NCBI GenBank assembly: GCA_016707705.1 | Contig: JADJHD010000001.1 | Span: 62,001-126,000 of the forward strand | Direction: 5' to 3' | DNA: 64,000 nt | Origin: Bacteroidales bacterium | GTDB lineage: Bacteria > Bacteroidota > Bacteroidia > Bacteroidales > UBA4417 | In this document: positions 27,791 through 36,654 of the stretch, piece by piece | Position numbering within the stretch: the stretch's first letter is position 1 | Layout: each line of letters starts with the position of its first letter | Notes under the pieces: model-generated | What the model was told of the DNA's origin: nothing | The model's database searches: none | The model's input: only the letters and a program-made list of their open reading frames with translations | Position numbers and translations under genes: made by a program

Positions 27791-28110
27791 CCATACAGAA
27801 GTCCTAGACCCAGTATGAAAAAGAAGATGACTATTTCAACAAATCCTGTAATACCGGCAGTTTTCATAACCGTTGCCCATGGAAAGATAAACACCGTTTC
27901 CACGTCGAAAATGAGAAAAAGAATCGCAAACAGGTAATACCCAACTGTATACTGCAGCCAGGTGCCACCTATGGTTTCCATTCCGCACTCGTAAGGTTCA
28001 AACTTTACAGGATTATAGGATGTGGGCGGAACATAACTGGAAAACAAAAGTGCAACTCCAACCAAGAATACCGCCACAATGAAGAAAAGTACCAAAGACT
28101 GACTTTCCAT
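27760..28110 (-). CDS. nuoA: NADH-quinone oxidoreductase subunit A
   Basis: 116 residues with three membrane helices. The loop between helices 1 and 2 has KFEPYECGMETIGG with the conserved Cys of the quinone-site loop; LFLIFDVETVFIFPWA is the second-helix signature. It is the first gene of the operon, with a promoter 38 nt upstream of its ATG. Confidence 0.95.
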   Translation of the reverse strand: MESQSLVLFFIVAVFLVGVALLFSSYVPPTSYNPVKFEPYECGMETIGGTWLQYTVGYYLFAILFLIFDVETVFIFPWATVMKTAGITGFVEIVIFFFILGLGLLYGWKKHALRWE

Positions 28111-28147
28111 AGTTTAGAAATTGTGGTTATTTAAGTAAAACCTGCGC

Positions 28148-28155
28148 CAAAATTA
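28148..28155 (-). promoter_or_regulatory. -7 box for the nuo operon
   Basis: Read on the minus strand this is TAATTTTG, an exact TAnnTTTG match, about 38 nt before the nuoA ATG. The -33 region is poorly conserved. It is the only good match in the 231-nt divergent spacer on this strand. Confidence 0.5.
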
Positions 28156-28341
28156 TTGAATTCGAAATATTAAATTATGTACCTTATTCAATATTTTTGT
28201 AATTTAGATTGTGTCTAAGTTGTCAAACAGACTGTTAACCGCTCATATGCAGTTCTTTTTGTTATTTTTTGGTTAAATATATTAGAGCATTTTCAATAAG
28301 TGCTTTCTTTGTTCATTCCTAACCATTAACAACCCTAAAAC

Positions 28342-28704
28342 ATGAAATTCAAGCCAGCAACAGGCATCCTCCTTTTCACTCTTTTCTTTGCCAGTGTTAG
28401 CGGACAGGAAGCCAATAAGAAGGAAACCATCAAGATTGCCACTTCTTCACAATGTGAAATGTGCAAAACAAGGATTGAAACTGCTATGGCCTATGAAAAA
28501 GGTGTGGTTAAGTCAAATCTGGACCTTGAAACCAAAATCTTGACCGTTACCTATAAGACAGGTAAGACAACTCCTGAGCAAATCAGGAAAGCCATTTCAA
28601 TGGTTGGCTATGATGCCGACGATGTTCCTGCTGATCCAAAGGCATACAGTGAATTATCACCCTGTTGCAAGAAACCTGAAGATCCGGAGCATACCAATCA
28701 TTAA
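28342..28704 (+). CDS. Secreted heavy-metal-associated (HMA) domain protein
   Basis: 120 residues with a signal peptide (about 1-21, ending VSGQ). Residues about 28-95 form a ferredoxin-like HMA fold with the metal site Cys38-x-x-Cys41 (CEMC) and the usual beta-alpha-beta spacing to ISMVGYDADDV. A second thiol pair, Cys108-Cys109, sits in the short tail, which ends in HTNH. The family binds Cu(I), Zn(II) or Hg(II); as an exported protein it would act in the periplasm as a metal chaperone or scavenger. There is no P-type ATPase or efflux gene adjacent, so it stands alone. It diverges from nuo. Confidence 0.85.
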   Translation: MKFKPATGILLFTLFFASVSGQEANKKETIKIATSSQCEMCKTRIETAMAYEKGVVKSNLDLETKILTVTYKTGKTTPEQIRKAISMVGYDADDVPADPKAYSELSPCCKKPEDPEHTNH

Positions 28705-28854
28705 TCAGATACCTTATTAGATCACAAATCGGTAATTGCCCTTACATTCAATAGTCTTTAGAAATCTAAGAAGGTTTTTTGATGTATGTATGCAGGTAAT
28801 ATGCTGTGCAATATAGGATTCTCAGATAAATGAAAATCAAAATTTACTTTGAAG

Positions 28855-29451
28855 ATGAATAAACTCATATCATTTGCTGCATTTATACTGCTGCTAACCA
28901 CCTCCTGCAAGGACAAAAATCTGAATAACACCAAAGCTGCAGATGCGAAATCTCCGTTTTTTGATAATCAGTTGTTCCTTTTTCAGGAGAATGGAGATCC
29001 CGAATTATTGGTGCGAGGTAAATCAGCTCCAACAGGTTCCCTGTATCTTTCAGGGAAAGGGAATATTATCTATTATACTGTAAATCAAGAAAGTGATACC
29101 CAGAGCTTTTTTTATGGGAAATATAGAGTGACAGATACTACTGTAACCTTCACCTTGACGGATAAGTACTTTTATTCAGGGAAATGGGATGCAAGCTGGT
29201 CGGGCAGTAATCCTGACTTTAAGAAAGGCCGGGCTATCAAGGTCCAATTCGATGAAATAACTTTAAACAAGATCAAGGGAGATTCATTAAGGTTATTCAG
29301 ACCCTATAGTGATGTGGAAAAAATGAATGCTGCAAAACGATATATGAATTACAAGCCGGAGGGACTTGAGTTCTGGACCTATATTGAACCAAAGGAACAG
29401 AAATTCTATAGGTGGCTGTATACACAGATTCCGGAGCTGGCTGATTTGTAA
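28855..29451 (+). CDS. Predicted lipoprotein, unknown function
   Basis: 198 residues from the ATG at 28855; a TTG 6 nt upstream is unlikely. A lipobox LLTTSC puts the lipidated Cys near residue 18, so it should be anchored in the inner or outer membrane. The mature part is polar, with short beta-prone stretches such as YYTVNQESD and TVTFTLTDKYF, and ends FYRWLYTQIPELADL. No known domain is recognised. It is a single gene, followed 57 nt later by a strong hairpin terminator. Confidence 0.65.
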   Translation: MNKLISFAAFILLLTTSCKDKNLNNTKAADAKSPFFDNQLFLFQENGDPELLVRGKSAPTGSLYLSGKGNIIYYTVNQESDTQSFFYGKYRVTDTTVTFTLTDKYFYSGKWDASWSGSNPDFKKGRAIKVQFDEITLNKIKGDSLRLFRPYSDVEKMNAAKRYMNYKPEGLEFWTYIEPKEQKFYRWLYTQIPELADL

Positions 29452-29507
29452 TCTGAATCGTGGTGATTTTGCCTGCTTTACTTCAGTTCGGCAACTTCAT
29501 ATAAAAG

Positions 29508-29541
29508 AAAAAGGCATGCACTTTAATGAGCATGCCTTTTT
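29508..29541. terminator. Bidirectional terminator
   Basis: AAAAAGGCATGC (29508-29519) pairs with GCATGCCTTTTT (29530-29541) around a 10-nt loop, with U-runs on both strands. It lies between the convergent lipoprotein and YfhO genes. Confidence 0.85.
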
Positions 29542-29560
29542 TATCTATTTGGGAAACGGA

Positions 29561-32008
29561 CTATTCCTGATTTTGATCTTTGGGTTTCTTTACGAAGAGA
29601 AATCCAATAGATCCGGCAAATGCCAGCAGCAGCAGTATTGAACTTGCAAGCGATACTTTTTCACCAATGTAATATGCATCAGGTTCAAACTTAAAAGTGA
29701 TATTGTGCTTACCGGCTGGAACTATCATGGACCTTAATATATAGTTGGCCCTGAAATATGGTGCTGGCTTTCCATCGACATAGGCATTCCAGCCCTGTGC
29801 ATAATAGATTTCCGAGAATACTGCCAGTTGTTCCTTACGTGCATTGCTTTCATAAACAAGTTCATTGGGTCTGTATGAAGTGAGCTTGATGGTGGCTGAT
29901 GAATCCCTGCTCACATCATGGCCTTTCACCATGGATTCGAAACGCTTGTCGACAATGGCACGTTCCTCGGGAATGAAACTATCCAGGGCATTTATCTCTT
30001 CATCTGCATTGTTGACCATTTTTACATCATTAACAAACCATGCATTTCCAAGAGCCTGCATGTTTATCTGCATGGTTGGAATGTTGTTATTGGATTTATC
30101 GGGCATGATGAAATACTTCGTGTTCAGCATATTGAAAACACTCATGTTCCCTTTTACCAAATGGTGCTCGATAATTTCCTGATACCTGCGCAACTTGGCA
30201 CCGTGATAACCACCCAACGATTTGTGGAAATAGGAAGTGCTGGCATCCTGGAATGGATTAACGGTCTGATTGAAAACCCTGAAATTGGGGTCTACATCCT
30301 TCATGATGAAAATATCTGCCTGTGAAGGTTGGAATGGTGTAGCCTCAACACTCTTGCGAACGAAGCTGTCATTGTTCAGGTATCTCTTATCAATAGCCCA
30401 TCCATCAACCAGGAAAAGAAGTGTTAGTCCGGCAATTGCATATTGCTTCTTGAGTTTTCCGCTTACCACGGCCCAAATAAGACCTGCTGCAAGGGTTATG
30501 AATGCAAATGAACGCATGGCGTCAGACTTGAGCATGGATGCCCTGTCCTCTCTCATGGCTGAAATAAGCCAATCAGGGAAATATGATTTGTATTGCTCAT
30601 CGGATGGAGCAATGAAACTGAAGAACCCGCTACCGCCAACTGCAAACAACAGGCTGAGACCAGCAGTAATACCGAAGGAATAGTAAAGGAACTTGAGCAT
30701 TTTCTTCTTGTCTATTTCGCCTGAAAAAGCCTTGCTGAGTCCGAGTATTGCAAACAATGGAACACAGAATTCTGCAATTACGAGGGTCATTGCTACAGCC
30801 CTGAACTTATTGTAGCCGGGCACATAATCGAGGAAGAAATTGGTGAATGGCATGAAGTTCCTTCCCCATGCCAGCAGTACCGAAAGTATAGTCGCTGCAA
30901 TAAGCCACCATTTGTATTTTTTATCAACAACAAATATTGCCAGTACAAACAGGAACATGATAATGGCACCAAGGTAAACAGGTCCTGCGACTGATGGCTG
31001 GGTTCCCCAGTACATGGGTAGACCTTTAATGTATTCTTTTGCAGTTTGTTCTGGTATTCCATTGCTGACAAGAGCCTTGTAGGATGCTGAATTTTCTGAC
31101 AGTTTAGCACTTGAAGCTCCGCCTCTGGCATTGGGAATGAGTACTGAAAAGGTTTCACCAATTCCATAGCTCCAGTCGGTTGCATAGTCCTTGTCAAGAC
31201 CGCTGGTGCGATTGCCTTTCTCTGTTGTAAGTTCTGATTTGCCACGAATGGTTTCTTTGCCATATTCATAGGTTGCCCAAAGACTTGAAAACGAAGGTCC
31301 TACTGCTAACAAGGCGGCTACTGCAAGAACAGCAGAAGCTTTTACAAAGCCAGGTAATCTCTTTTCCCTTAGGCTGAAAATGAATTCTGAAATTACCAGG
31401 AGAAGCACGACCAAGGCCAGATAGTAAGTGATCTGAATATGGTTCGTATACAATTCAAGGGCCAGGAATAGAGCTGACAATGCCCCTCCAAGCAGATACT
31501 TTCCGCGATAGGTGAGTATTATACCAGCTATAACCGGGGCCATGTATCCGATAGCGTGAGCCTTGCTGACATGACCTACCTCTATAATTATAAACAGGTA
31601 GGACGAAAATGCAAAGGCAACAGCCCCGGCAACTGCCATCCAGATATCAACACCGAGTACCAGCAGCAACAGGAAGAATCCAATCATGTAAAGGAAAACC
31701 AGTCCGGCAGGGTGGGGGAGATATAGCTGAAAAATCTGGTCCACATACCTCATCAGGTTGCCTTCATAAATGACGGAAATCTGGTAAGCAGGCATTCCTC
31801 CGAACATTGAGTTGGTCCATAAGGCTTCCTGACCGGTCTTGGCCCTGTAATCAATGATCTCTTTCGACATCCCCTTCCAATGGGTTACGTCTGATTGCTC
31901 CATTTTCTTGCCTTCGAGCAATGGTGTGAAATATGCCAGGGTCAGGGCGACAAAGATCACTACTGCCACAAGGTATACCAGGTAATTTTTCAATTTTAAT
32001 CCGGACAT
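29561..32008 (-). CDS. YfhO-family polytopic membrane protein
   Basis: 815 residues, with about 12-13 membrane helices in the first 560 residues and a C-terminal helix near the end. The GT-C-like start, with an extracytoplasmic loop after helix 1, and the soluble C-terminal domain with EIYYAQGWNAYVDGKP and VPAGKHNITFKFEPD, match the YfhO family (PF09586). Members are linked to lipid-linked sugar transfer on teichoic acids or other cell-envelope glycans. Here the exact acceptor is unknown. It is followed upstream by a DUF4834-like gene and a GT4 glycosyltransferase on the same strand, which suggests an envelope-glycan setting. It is large but normal in length for the family. Confidence 0.82.
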   Translation of the reverse strand: MSGLKLKNYLVYLVAVVIFVALTLAYFTPLLEGKKMEQSDVTHWKGMSKEIIDYRAKTGQEALWTNSMFGGMPAYQISVIYEGNLMRYVDQIFQLYLPHPAGLVFLYMIGFFLLLLVLGVDIWMAVAGAVAFAFSSYLFIIIEVGHVSKAHAIGYMAPVIAGIILTYRGKYLLGGALSALFLALELYTNHIQITYYLALVVLLLVISEFIFSLREKRLPGFVKASAVLAVAALLAVGPSFSSLWATYEYGKETIRGKSELTTEKGNRTSGLDKDYATDWSYGIGETFSVLIPNARGGASSAKLSENSASYKALVSNGIPEQTAKEYIKGLPMYWGTQPSVAGPVYLGAIIMFLFVLAIFVVDKKYKWWLIAATILSVLLAWGRNFMPFTNFFLDYVPGYNKFRAVAMTLVIAEFCVPLFAILGLSKAFSGEIDKKKMLKFLYYSFGITAGLSLLFAVGGSGFFSFIAPSDEQYKSYFPDWLISAMREDRASMLKSDAMRSFAFITLAAGLIWAVVSGKLKKQYAIAGLTLLFLVDGWAIDKRYLNNDSFVRKSVEATPFQPSQADIFIMKDVDPNFRVFNQTVNPFQDASTSYFHKSLGGYHGAKLRRYQEIIEHHLVKGNMSVFNMLNTKYFIMPDKSNNNIPTMQINMQALGNAWFVNDVKMVNNADEEINALDSFIPEERAIVDKRFESMVKGHDVSRDSSATIKLTSYRPNELVYESNARKEQLAVFSEIYYAQGWNAYVDGKPAPYFRANYILRSMIVPAGKHNITFKFEPDAYYIGEKVSLASSILLLLAFAGSIGFLFVKKPKDQNQE

Positions 32009-32112
32009 TTGAATTGGATTTTATTATTCGTGTTGTTCAGTTCTGATTTAATATCTCTGAGGGAAAGGACTGTTTTCAGAGGAGCTTTTCTGGTCCGAAA
32101 ATTACGGAACGT

Positions 32113-32400
32113 CTACTTCACTTCCTCATAATCAACATATTCACCATCCTGCTCAGTTTTGCCCTTAATGTTTTCCTTATCAACATAATGTATGCTGACC
32201 TCACCTTCAGGTCGTTTTTGAGAATCCTGATTTTGATGGGGTGGATTATAGTTTTGCTGAAAATTCTTCATCGTATTCCTTATTGCAGCAGGAATGAGAT
32301 ATCTGACTACAAAAGAATAAATGAAGTAGATGATCAGCATGATGAGCAGGAACCGGAAAGCACCGGTTAATGAAGACTCATATATATATTGATGCACCAC
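32113..32400 (-). CDS. DUF4834-like small membrane protein
   Basis: 95 residues with one membrane helix (about 15-38, FRFLLIMLIIYFIYSFVVRYLIP). A Gln/Asn-rich segment follows, then the GEVSIHYVDKE...GEYVDYEEVK ending that I know from Bacteroidota DUF4834 proteins. Its function is not known. It lies 104 nt upstream of yfhO on the same strand. Confidence 0.7.
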   Translation of the reverse strand: MVHQYIYESSLTGAFRFLLIMLIIYFIYSFVVRYLIPAAIRNTMKNFQQNYNPPHQNQDSQKRPEGEVSIHYVDKENIKGKTEQDGEYVDYEEVK

Positions 32401-32524
32401 TTTCTGTAATTATGAAGCTAAAATAAGAGAATTTCCTGATTGCACACAGGTTTGTTGACGTTTGACAAACCTTAAAATTAGTTAAAATATCAACTAATGA
32501 ATTGATATTCAGTACTGTGATTAA

Positions 32525-33868
32525 TTATCTCCGAACAGCTTTTTCCTTATGTGAAACCATCTCCTTTAATATGTCACTCACATCAGAAGCGAGATGTTTC
32601 CATGTGTAGAGCTCGATTGAATTGGCAGGGATGAACAGTTCCCCATTTTTGAATTTTTGGTAGTAGTCCATAACAAGCTGTTTGCAAGCTTCAACATCTT
32701 CGTAGTCGCATACTTTCCCTGCCTGGCTTTTCTGCAGGATTTCCGCAGCGTCTCCGTCAGTCGGACCAATGCAGAGTATTGGTCTTCTGGATGCAAGATA
32801 TTCGAAAAGTTTTCCCGTGAGTATTCCCCTGGCGTTCTGGGTTCGGTTAATGAGCAGTAGCAGAACCTGTGAGGATTGGGATTCCCGGATTGCATCCTGA
32901 TGAGGCAGGTAATCATCCTTGTGAAGGTTGCCGGTTAGTCCTGACAGTTCAATATCTTCCAGAACCGAAAAGTCAACCTTGCCGACCAATTTAATTTCCA
33001 GGTCTTTGGCAAATTCCGGAGTTTCGGCCACAATGGAAGACAGCGCTTTCCAGAGTACATGGGGATTCCTGGAGGGAACAAGACTGCCGATATGCCCGAT
33101 GCTGAATTTTTCATCCAGCTCTGATGGTTTAATGTCCTTAATATCGGCTGCATCAAATCCGTTCAGCACTACATTATAATTGCGTGAGTGTATCTGCTGA
33201 AACTCTTCCAGCATGTTCGGGGTAACGACAGAAACAGCATCTGCATTCTCAAGAACCCTTTTTTCAAGCCTATGATGCCGTTTATCAGCAAGAGCCGTGA
33301 GTTTTAGCTGGTCATAGAAATCAATTCCGGTCCAGGGATCACAGAAATCTGCCAGCCAGGGAATTCCAGTTGCTTTGCTTACTCCCAATCCGATAAGATG
33401 CATCGAATGTGGCGGACCTGTTGTGATAATGGCATCAAAATGCTCAGATCTGCAAAGATTGGTCAGGAATTTAATGGAGGGGCGGATCCAGAATCTGCGT
33501 GCATCCGGGATGAAAATATTTCCTCTTAGCCATACTGAGATAGATTCAGTAAACCTGCTTTTCTTTTTTTCCTTCAGGAAGCCCACATTTATCCGGTCAT
33601 CCTTTTTAAGTCCAACAAGTTTCTTGTAAAAGCCATAAGGCTCCCAGATAGGCTTTTTTACAACTCTCTGTTCAGGAAGGATATCCTTAATAAAGGACTC
33701 GTCAATTGCCGGATATTCCGGATTCTCAGGAGTATAAACAACTGGCTCCCAACCATATTCATGAAGGTATTTTACAAGTTTCAGCCATCTCTGAACCCCT
33801 GAGCCACCACTGGGGGGCCAGTAATAGGAGATAACCAGTACCTTCTTGCGATTATGATGCTCTGCCAC
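32525..33868 (-). CDS. Glycosyltransferase family 4-type (GT-B fold)
   Basis: 447 residues. It starts with the nucleotide-sugar GT-B N-domain (KVLVISYYWPPSGGSGVQRW), and the C-domain has IGHIGSLVPSRNPHVLWKAL and a late KLFEYLASRRPILCIGP, the family donor-site motif with conserved Glu. There is no signal peptide or membrane helix, so it is cytosolic. The closest style is the Bacteroidota exopolysaccharide or LPS-type GT4 set. It is encoded 124 nt upstream of the DUF4834-like gene. The sugar donor and acceptor are not readable. Confidence 0.88.
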   Translation of the reverse strand: MAEHHNRKKVLVISYYWPPSGGSGVQRWLKLVKYLHEYGWEPVVYTPENPEYPAIDESFIKDILPEQRVVKKPIWEPYGFYKKLVGLKKDDRINVGFLKEKKKSRFTESISVWLRGNIFIPDARRFWIRPSIKFLTNLCRSEHFDAIITTGPPHSMHLIGLGVSKATGIPWLADFCDPWTGIDFYDQLKLTALADKRHHRLEKRVLENADAVSVVTPNMLEEFQQIHSRNYNVVLNGFDAADIKDIKPSELDEKFSIGHIGSLVPSRNPHVLWKALSSIVAETPEFAKDLEIKLVGKVDFSVLEDIELSGLTGNLHKDDYLPHQDAIRESQSSQVLLLLINRTQNARGILTGKLFEYLASRRPILCIGPTDGDAAEILQKSQAGKVCDYEDVEACKQLVMDYYQKFKNGELFIPANSIELYTWKHLASDVSDILKEMVSHKEKAVRR

Positions 33869-33920
33869 TGTTTCCGGAATCGAAGAACTAAAATGTGAAG
33901 CTATGCGTCAGGGTATAAAC

Positions 33921-33945
33921 AAAAGGAGGCAGGCATAGGCCTCCT
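33921..33945 (-). terminator. rpmH terminator
   Basis: AGGAGGC (33924-33930) pairs with GCCTCCT (33939-33945) around an 8-nt loop. On the minus strand it is followed by TTTTGTTT. It lies just past the L34 stop. Confidence 0.7.
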
Positions 33946-34001
33946 CCTGTGTAGAATGCTTTATCGGAAGTGAACAAAAGTATAATGTTCACTGGGTATG
34001 A

Positions 34002-34151
34002 TTATTTACCTTCGTCGGAAACAGTCAGTTTCTTTCTTCCTTTTGCTCTGCGGGCAGCCAAAACCTTGCGGCCGTTAACGGTCTCCATTCTTGACCTGAA
34101 TCCGTGTTTATTTTTCCTTTTCCTGTTCGATGGTTGAAAAGTCCTCTTCAT
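34002..34151 (-). CDS. rpmH: 50S ribosomal protein L34
   Basis: 49 codons plus stop. The product begins MKRTFQPSNRKRKNKHGFRS and contains RMETVNGRKVLAARRAKGRKKL, the unmistakable L34 sequence. The gene is so short that length cut-offs miss it. The basic protein sits near the 23S rRNA core. It has its own promoter and terminator and is not followed by rnpA here, unlike in many bacteria. Confidence 0.97.
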   Translation of the reverse strand: MKRTFQPSNRKRKNKHGFRSRMETVNGRKVLAARRAKGRKKLTVSDEGK

Positions 34152-34171
34152 GATTCGTTATTTTAGGGGTG

Positions 34172-34202
34172 CAAAGGTATGAAAAGATGGGATATATCCA
34201 AG
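34172..34202 (-). promoter_or_regulatory. rpmH promoter (-33 and -7)
   Basis: On the minus strand a -7 box TACCTTTG (34179-34172) is preceded by TTGG near 34201-34198, with about 18 nt between them. This is the best-formed promoter in the window and gives a leader of about 15-20 nt. Confidence 0.65.
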
Positions 34203-34220
34203 ACTTAAGCTAAAAAAAAT

Positions 34221-34251
34221 AGCCTCTCCCTGAAAAAAAATAGGAGAGGCT
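34221..34251 (-). terminator. Terminator of the dipeptidase gene
   Basis: AGCCTCTCC (34221-34229) and GGAGAGGCT (34243-34251) form a 9-bp stem; on the minus strand a run of eight U residues follows directly. It lies 30 nt past the dipeptidase stop. Confidence 0.85.
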
Positions 34252-34281
34252 TGGAAAAGTTTGTGAAAGAACTATTTGCAA

Positions 34282-35742
34282 TTATTTCACCGGTGCATTT
34301 TCCAGTGTGGAAACCAGGTAAGCCCAGAATTTTCCAACTGAAGCAATATGCACTTTTTCATCCGGGGAGTGTGGATAGCGGATAGTTGGTCCAAAGGAAA
34401 TCATATCCCAGTTTGGATAAACACCGCCAAGAAGTCCGCACTCAAGACCTGCGTGAATAGCCTTGATTTCAGGAATAACGCCATAAAGTTTCTTATAAAC
34501 ATCCTGCATGGTATTCAGAATCGCTGAATTCATATTTGGCTTCCATCCCGGATATTGTCCGTCGAGATTTACATTTGCACCTGCAAGTTCGAATACACTT
34601 ACAATCATATCACCAAGGTCTTCCTGGGCTGAATCAACTGATGAGCGGAGCAGGCACTGAATATTTATATTGCCGTTTGACATTTTTACGCTGGCAAGAT
34701 TGGTTGATGTCTCTACCAATCCCTTCATATCGTCGCTCATGCGGATAACTCCATTCGGACAAGCCTGAATTGACCTGTAAACGCGTGACAGAGTTTCTGC
34801 ATCAATAACTGTAGCTGGCAGTTCAACCTTTTCCATTACAAATTTGAAGTCAGGCTCAACACTTGCATACTCTTTTGTATACATGGCAGCATATTCCTTC
34901 TGGCATTCAATGAATTTGGCTTCATTGGCAGCTGGTAACGTAACAATTGCAAAGGATTCCCTTGGAATTGCATTCCTTAAACTACCGCCATCAATCCATG
35001 AAAGACGAACGTCATGCTTTCTTGTGGCATGTTTAAGATAGCGGTTCATCAGCTTGTTGCTGTTTCCCCTCTGAAGGATAATTTCCAGTCCTGAGTGACC
35101 ACCCTTGAGACCGGTAATCGATAGTTTGTAAGCAATGGATCCTGCAGGAACGGCTTCTTCCTTGTAAGGGAAACTAACGTTAGCATTGGTCCCGCCGGCG
35201 CATCCAACATATAATTCACCTTCATCCTCTGAGTCGAGGTTCAGGAGAATATCACCCTTCAGCATCCCCGGCTGCAATCCGAAAGCCCCGGTCATACCAG
35301 TTTCTTCATCACAGGTAAACAGGGCTTCAATAGCTCCGTGCTTGATATCCTTTGATTCCAGAACTGCCATGGTAGCTGCTACACCCATTCCATTGTCAGC
35401 GCCCAGAGTTGTGCCATTAGCTGTTACCCAATCACCATCAACATAGGCTTCAATAGGGTCTTTGGCAAAATCATGATCCTTGTCACTATTCTTCTGGGGA
35501 ACCATGTCAAGGTGGGTTTGCAAAACTATGCCCTTGCGATTTTCCATTCCCGGAGTTGCGGGCTTGCGGATAATGATATTGCCGGTTTCATCACGGAATG
35601 ATTCTAACCCAAGGTTCTTGCCGAATTCCAGCATAAACTGCTGAATGCGATCTTCATGATGTGAGGGACGGGGAATTTGTGTAAGGCTATGGAAATTTTT
35701 CCAAACTGCCTTTGGCTCAAGGTTGAAAATGTCTTTATTCAT
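34282..35742 (-). CDS. pepD: Aminoacyl-histidine dipeptidase (M20 family, PepD)
   Basis: 486 residues, the standard PepD length. The M20 di-zinc set is visible: His77 and Asp79 in LQTHLDMVPQ, Asp116 in LGADNGMG, and Glu146-Glu147 in CDEETGMTGA, with Glu146 as the likely general base. It splits Xaa-His dipeptides such as carnosine in the cytoplasm. The C-terminal HAGLECGLL and SFGPTIRYPHSPDE complete the family pattern. It is a single gene with its own strong terminator. Confidence 0.94.
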   Translation of the reverse strand: MNKDIFNLEPKAVWKNFHSLTQIPRPSHHEDRIQQFMLEFGKNLGLESFRDETGNIIIRKPATPGMENRKGIVLQTHLDMVPQKNSDKDHDFAKDPIEAYVDGDWVTANGTTLGADNGMGVAATMAVLESKDIKHGAIEALFTCDEETGMTGAFGLQPGMLKGDILLNLDSEDEGELYVGCAGGTNANVSFPYKEEAVPAGSIAYKLSITGLKGGHSGLEIILQRGNSNKLMNRYLKHATRKHDVRLSWIDGGSLRNAIPRESFAIVTLPAANEAKFIECQKEYAAMYTKEYASVEPDFKFVMEKVELPATVIDAETLSRVYRSIQACPNGVIRMSDDMKGLVETSTNLASVKMSNGNINIQCLLRSSVDSAQEDLGDMIVSVFELAGANVNLDGQYPGWKPNMNSAILNTMQDVYKKLYGVIPEIKAIHAGLECGLLGGVYPNWDMISFGPTIRYPHSPDEKVHIASVGKFWAYLVSTLENAPVK

Positions 35743-36295
35743 TACAATGTATGGTTTAATAAATGATTTTGAGTGATTCTAATGCTGTTAAAATTTTGTA
35801 TTACAGTTTGTTGGGTGGATTTCTGAAATAATATCTGGCACTTAAACAAGATAAATTATCAGACAGAGAAGTTAATAACGACAGTTTGAAATGCAGTTTT
35901 GCACTACTCACTTCAAAAGTATAAAAAAGGAGTTTTCTCAGGATGTTAAACTATCCTAAAAGCAAATTATTATTTCAGTCTGTCTGCCAGCTTATTATAA
36001 AGTTTTTCATTTCAATGGATGGGTAAACCCTTCAATGGTATGGCATTTAGGCAGGAAGAATCTGATACAATCCTGAGATGAAATAAATGTTAAACTTTTT
36101 TTCATTACTCCTATTACTTTTTCCCTGAATGAATATTAACAAGTGAAAGCAGATCATTAAATGGGGACAACTTTATAAACCTTGCTGATGATCGGGATCG
36201 GAAAACGCCTGTAAAAAGTAGTTTTCTGAATAGTATCAAGTATAGAATTTGTATCTCAATTAAGATTAATTGCTTGTCGGCTAAAACAAAACGAA
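35743..36295. other. Intergenic region of 553 nt
   Basis: AT-rich divergent spacer between the dipeptidase and the small membrane protein gene. I see no open frame with gene-like features, no hairpin with a U-tract and no tRNA. Promoters for both flanking genes must lie here. Confidence 0.5.
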
Positions 36296-36553
36296 ATGAA
36301 AATTAAAACGAAATGGCTCATACTGCTGGTAGTACTGGCTCTACAGATGAGTTCTTTGTTTATTGACAGTGCTTCGGCACAAACAATTCCTCCTCCGCCA
36401 CCTCCGGGTGAAAAGGGTGGAAGCGGAAACAGAGGCCCTATGGGTGAATCTCCGATTGGTGATGGTGCCTGGATATTGGTAGCCCTTGTAATTGGCTATG
36501 GTGTTCATTCAATTACCAGCCGGAAAAAACAAAACGAGACTAAAGAAGAATAA
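36296..36553 (+). CDS. Small exported protein with proline tract and CTERM-like anchor
   Basis: 85 residues. The signal peptide is 1-29 (ending SASAQ), followed by a PPPPPPGEKGG tract, a Gly/Ser/Pro linker, then SPIGDG leading into one membrane helix (about 57-72) and a basic tail (RKKQNETKEE). This plan (signal, Pro/Gly linker, short PIG/PID motif, helix, positive tail) matches the small Bacteroidota CTERM-type sorting-signal proteins that I recall. It would be placed in the inner membrane with a short periplasmic region, or be cut and passed to the surface. Function unknown. It has its own terminator. Confidence 0.7.
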   Translation: MKIKTKWLILLVVLALQMSSLFIDSASAQTIPPPPPPGEKGGSGNRGPMGESPIGDGAWILVALVIGYGVHSITSRKKQNETKEE

Positions 36554-36623
36554 GCCGCTCTATAGGAGTAACTTCTTAAAATATACCTTCTTACGGGAGG
36601 AAATTAACAATCGTCTGACTAAC

Positions 36624-36654
36624 AGCCGTGACCCTTGGGTTACGGCTTTTTTTG
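36624..36654 (+). terminator. Intrinsic terminator after the small CTERM-like gene
   Basis: AGCCGTGACCC (36624-36634) pairs with GGGTTACGGCT (36637-36647), with one G-U pair, followed by seven U residues. It overlaps the last codons of the convergent rsmG. Confidence 0.8.

Noticed and set aside
17881..28110. Complex I operon broken by deletion of nuoEFG
   Set aside because: The nuoD-nuoH spacing is only 53 nt and all genes are intact; 11-subunit operons are a known natural form.
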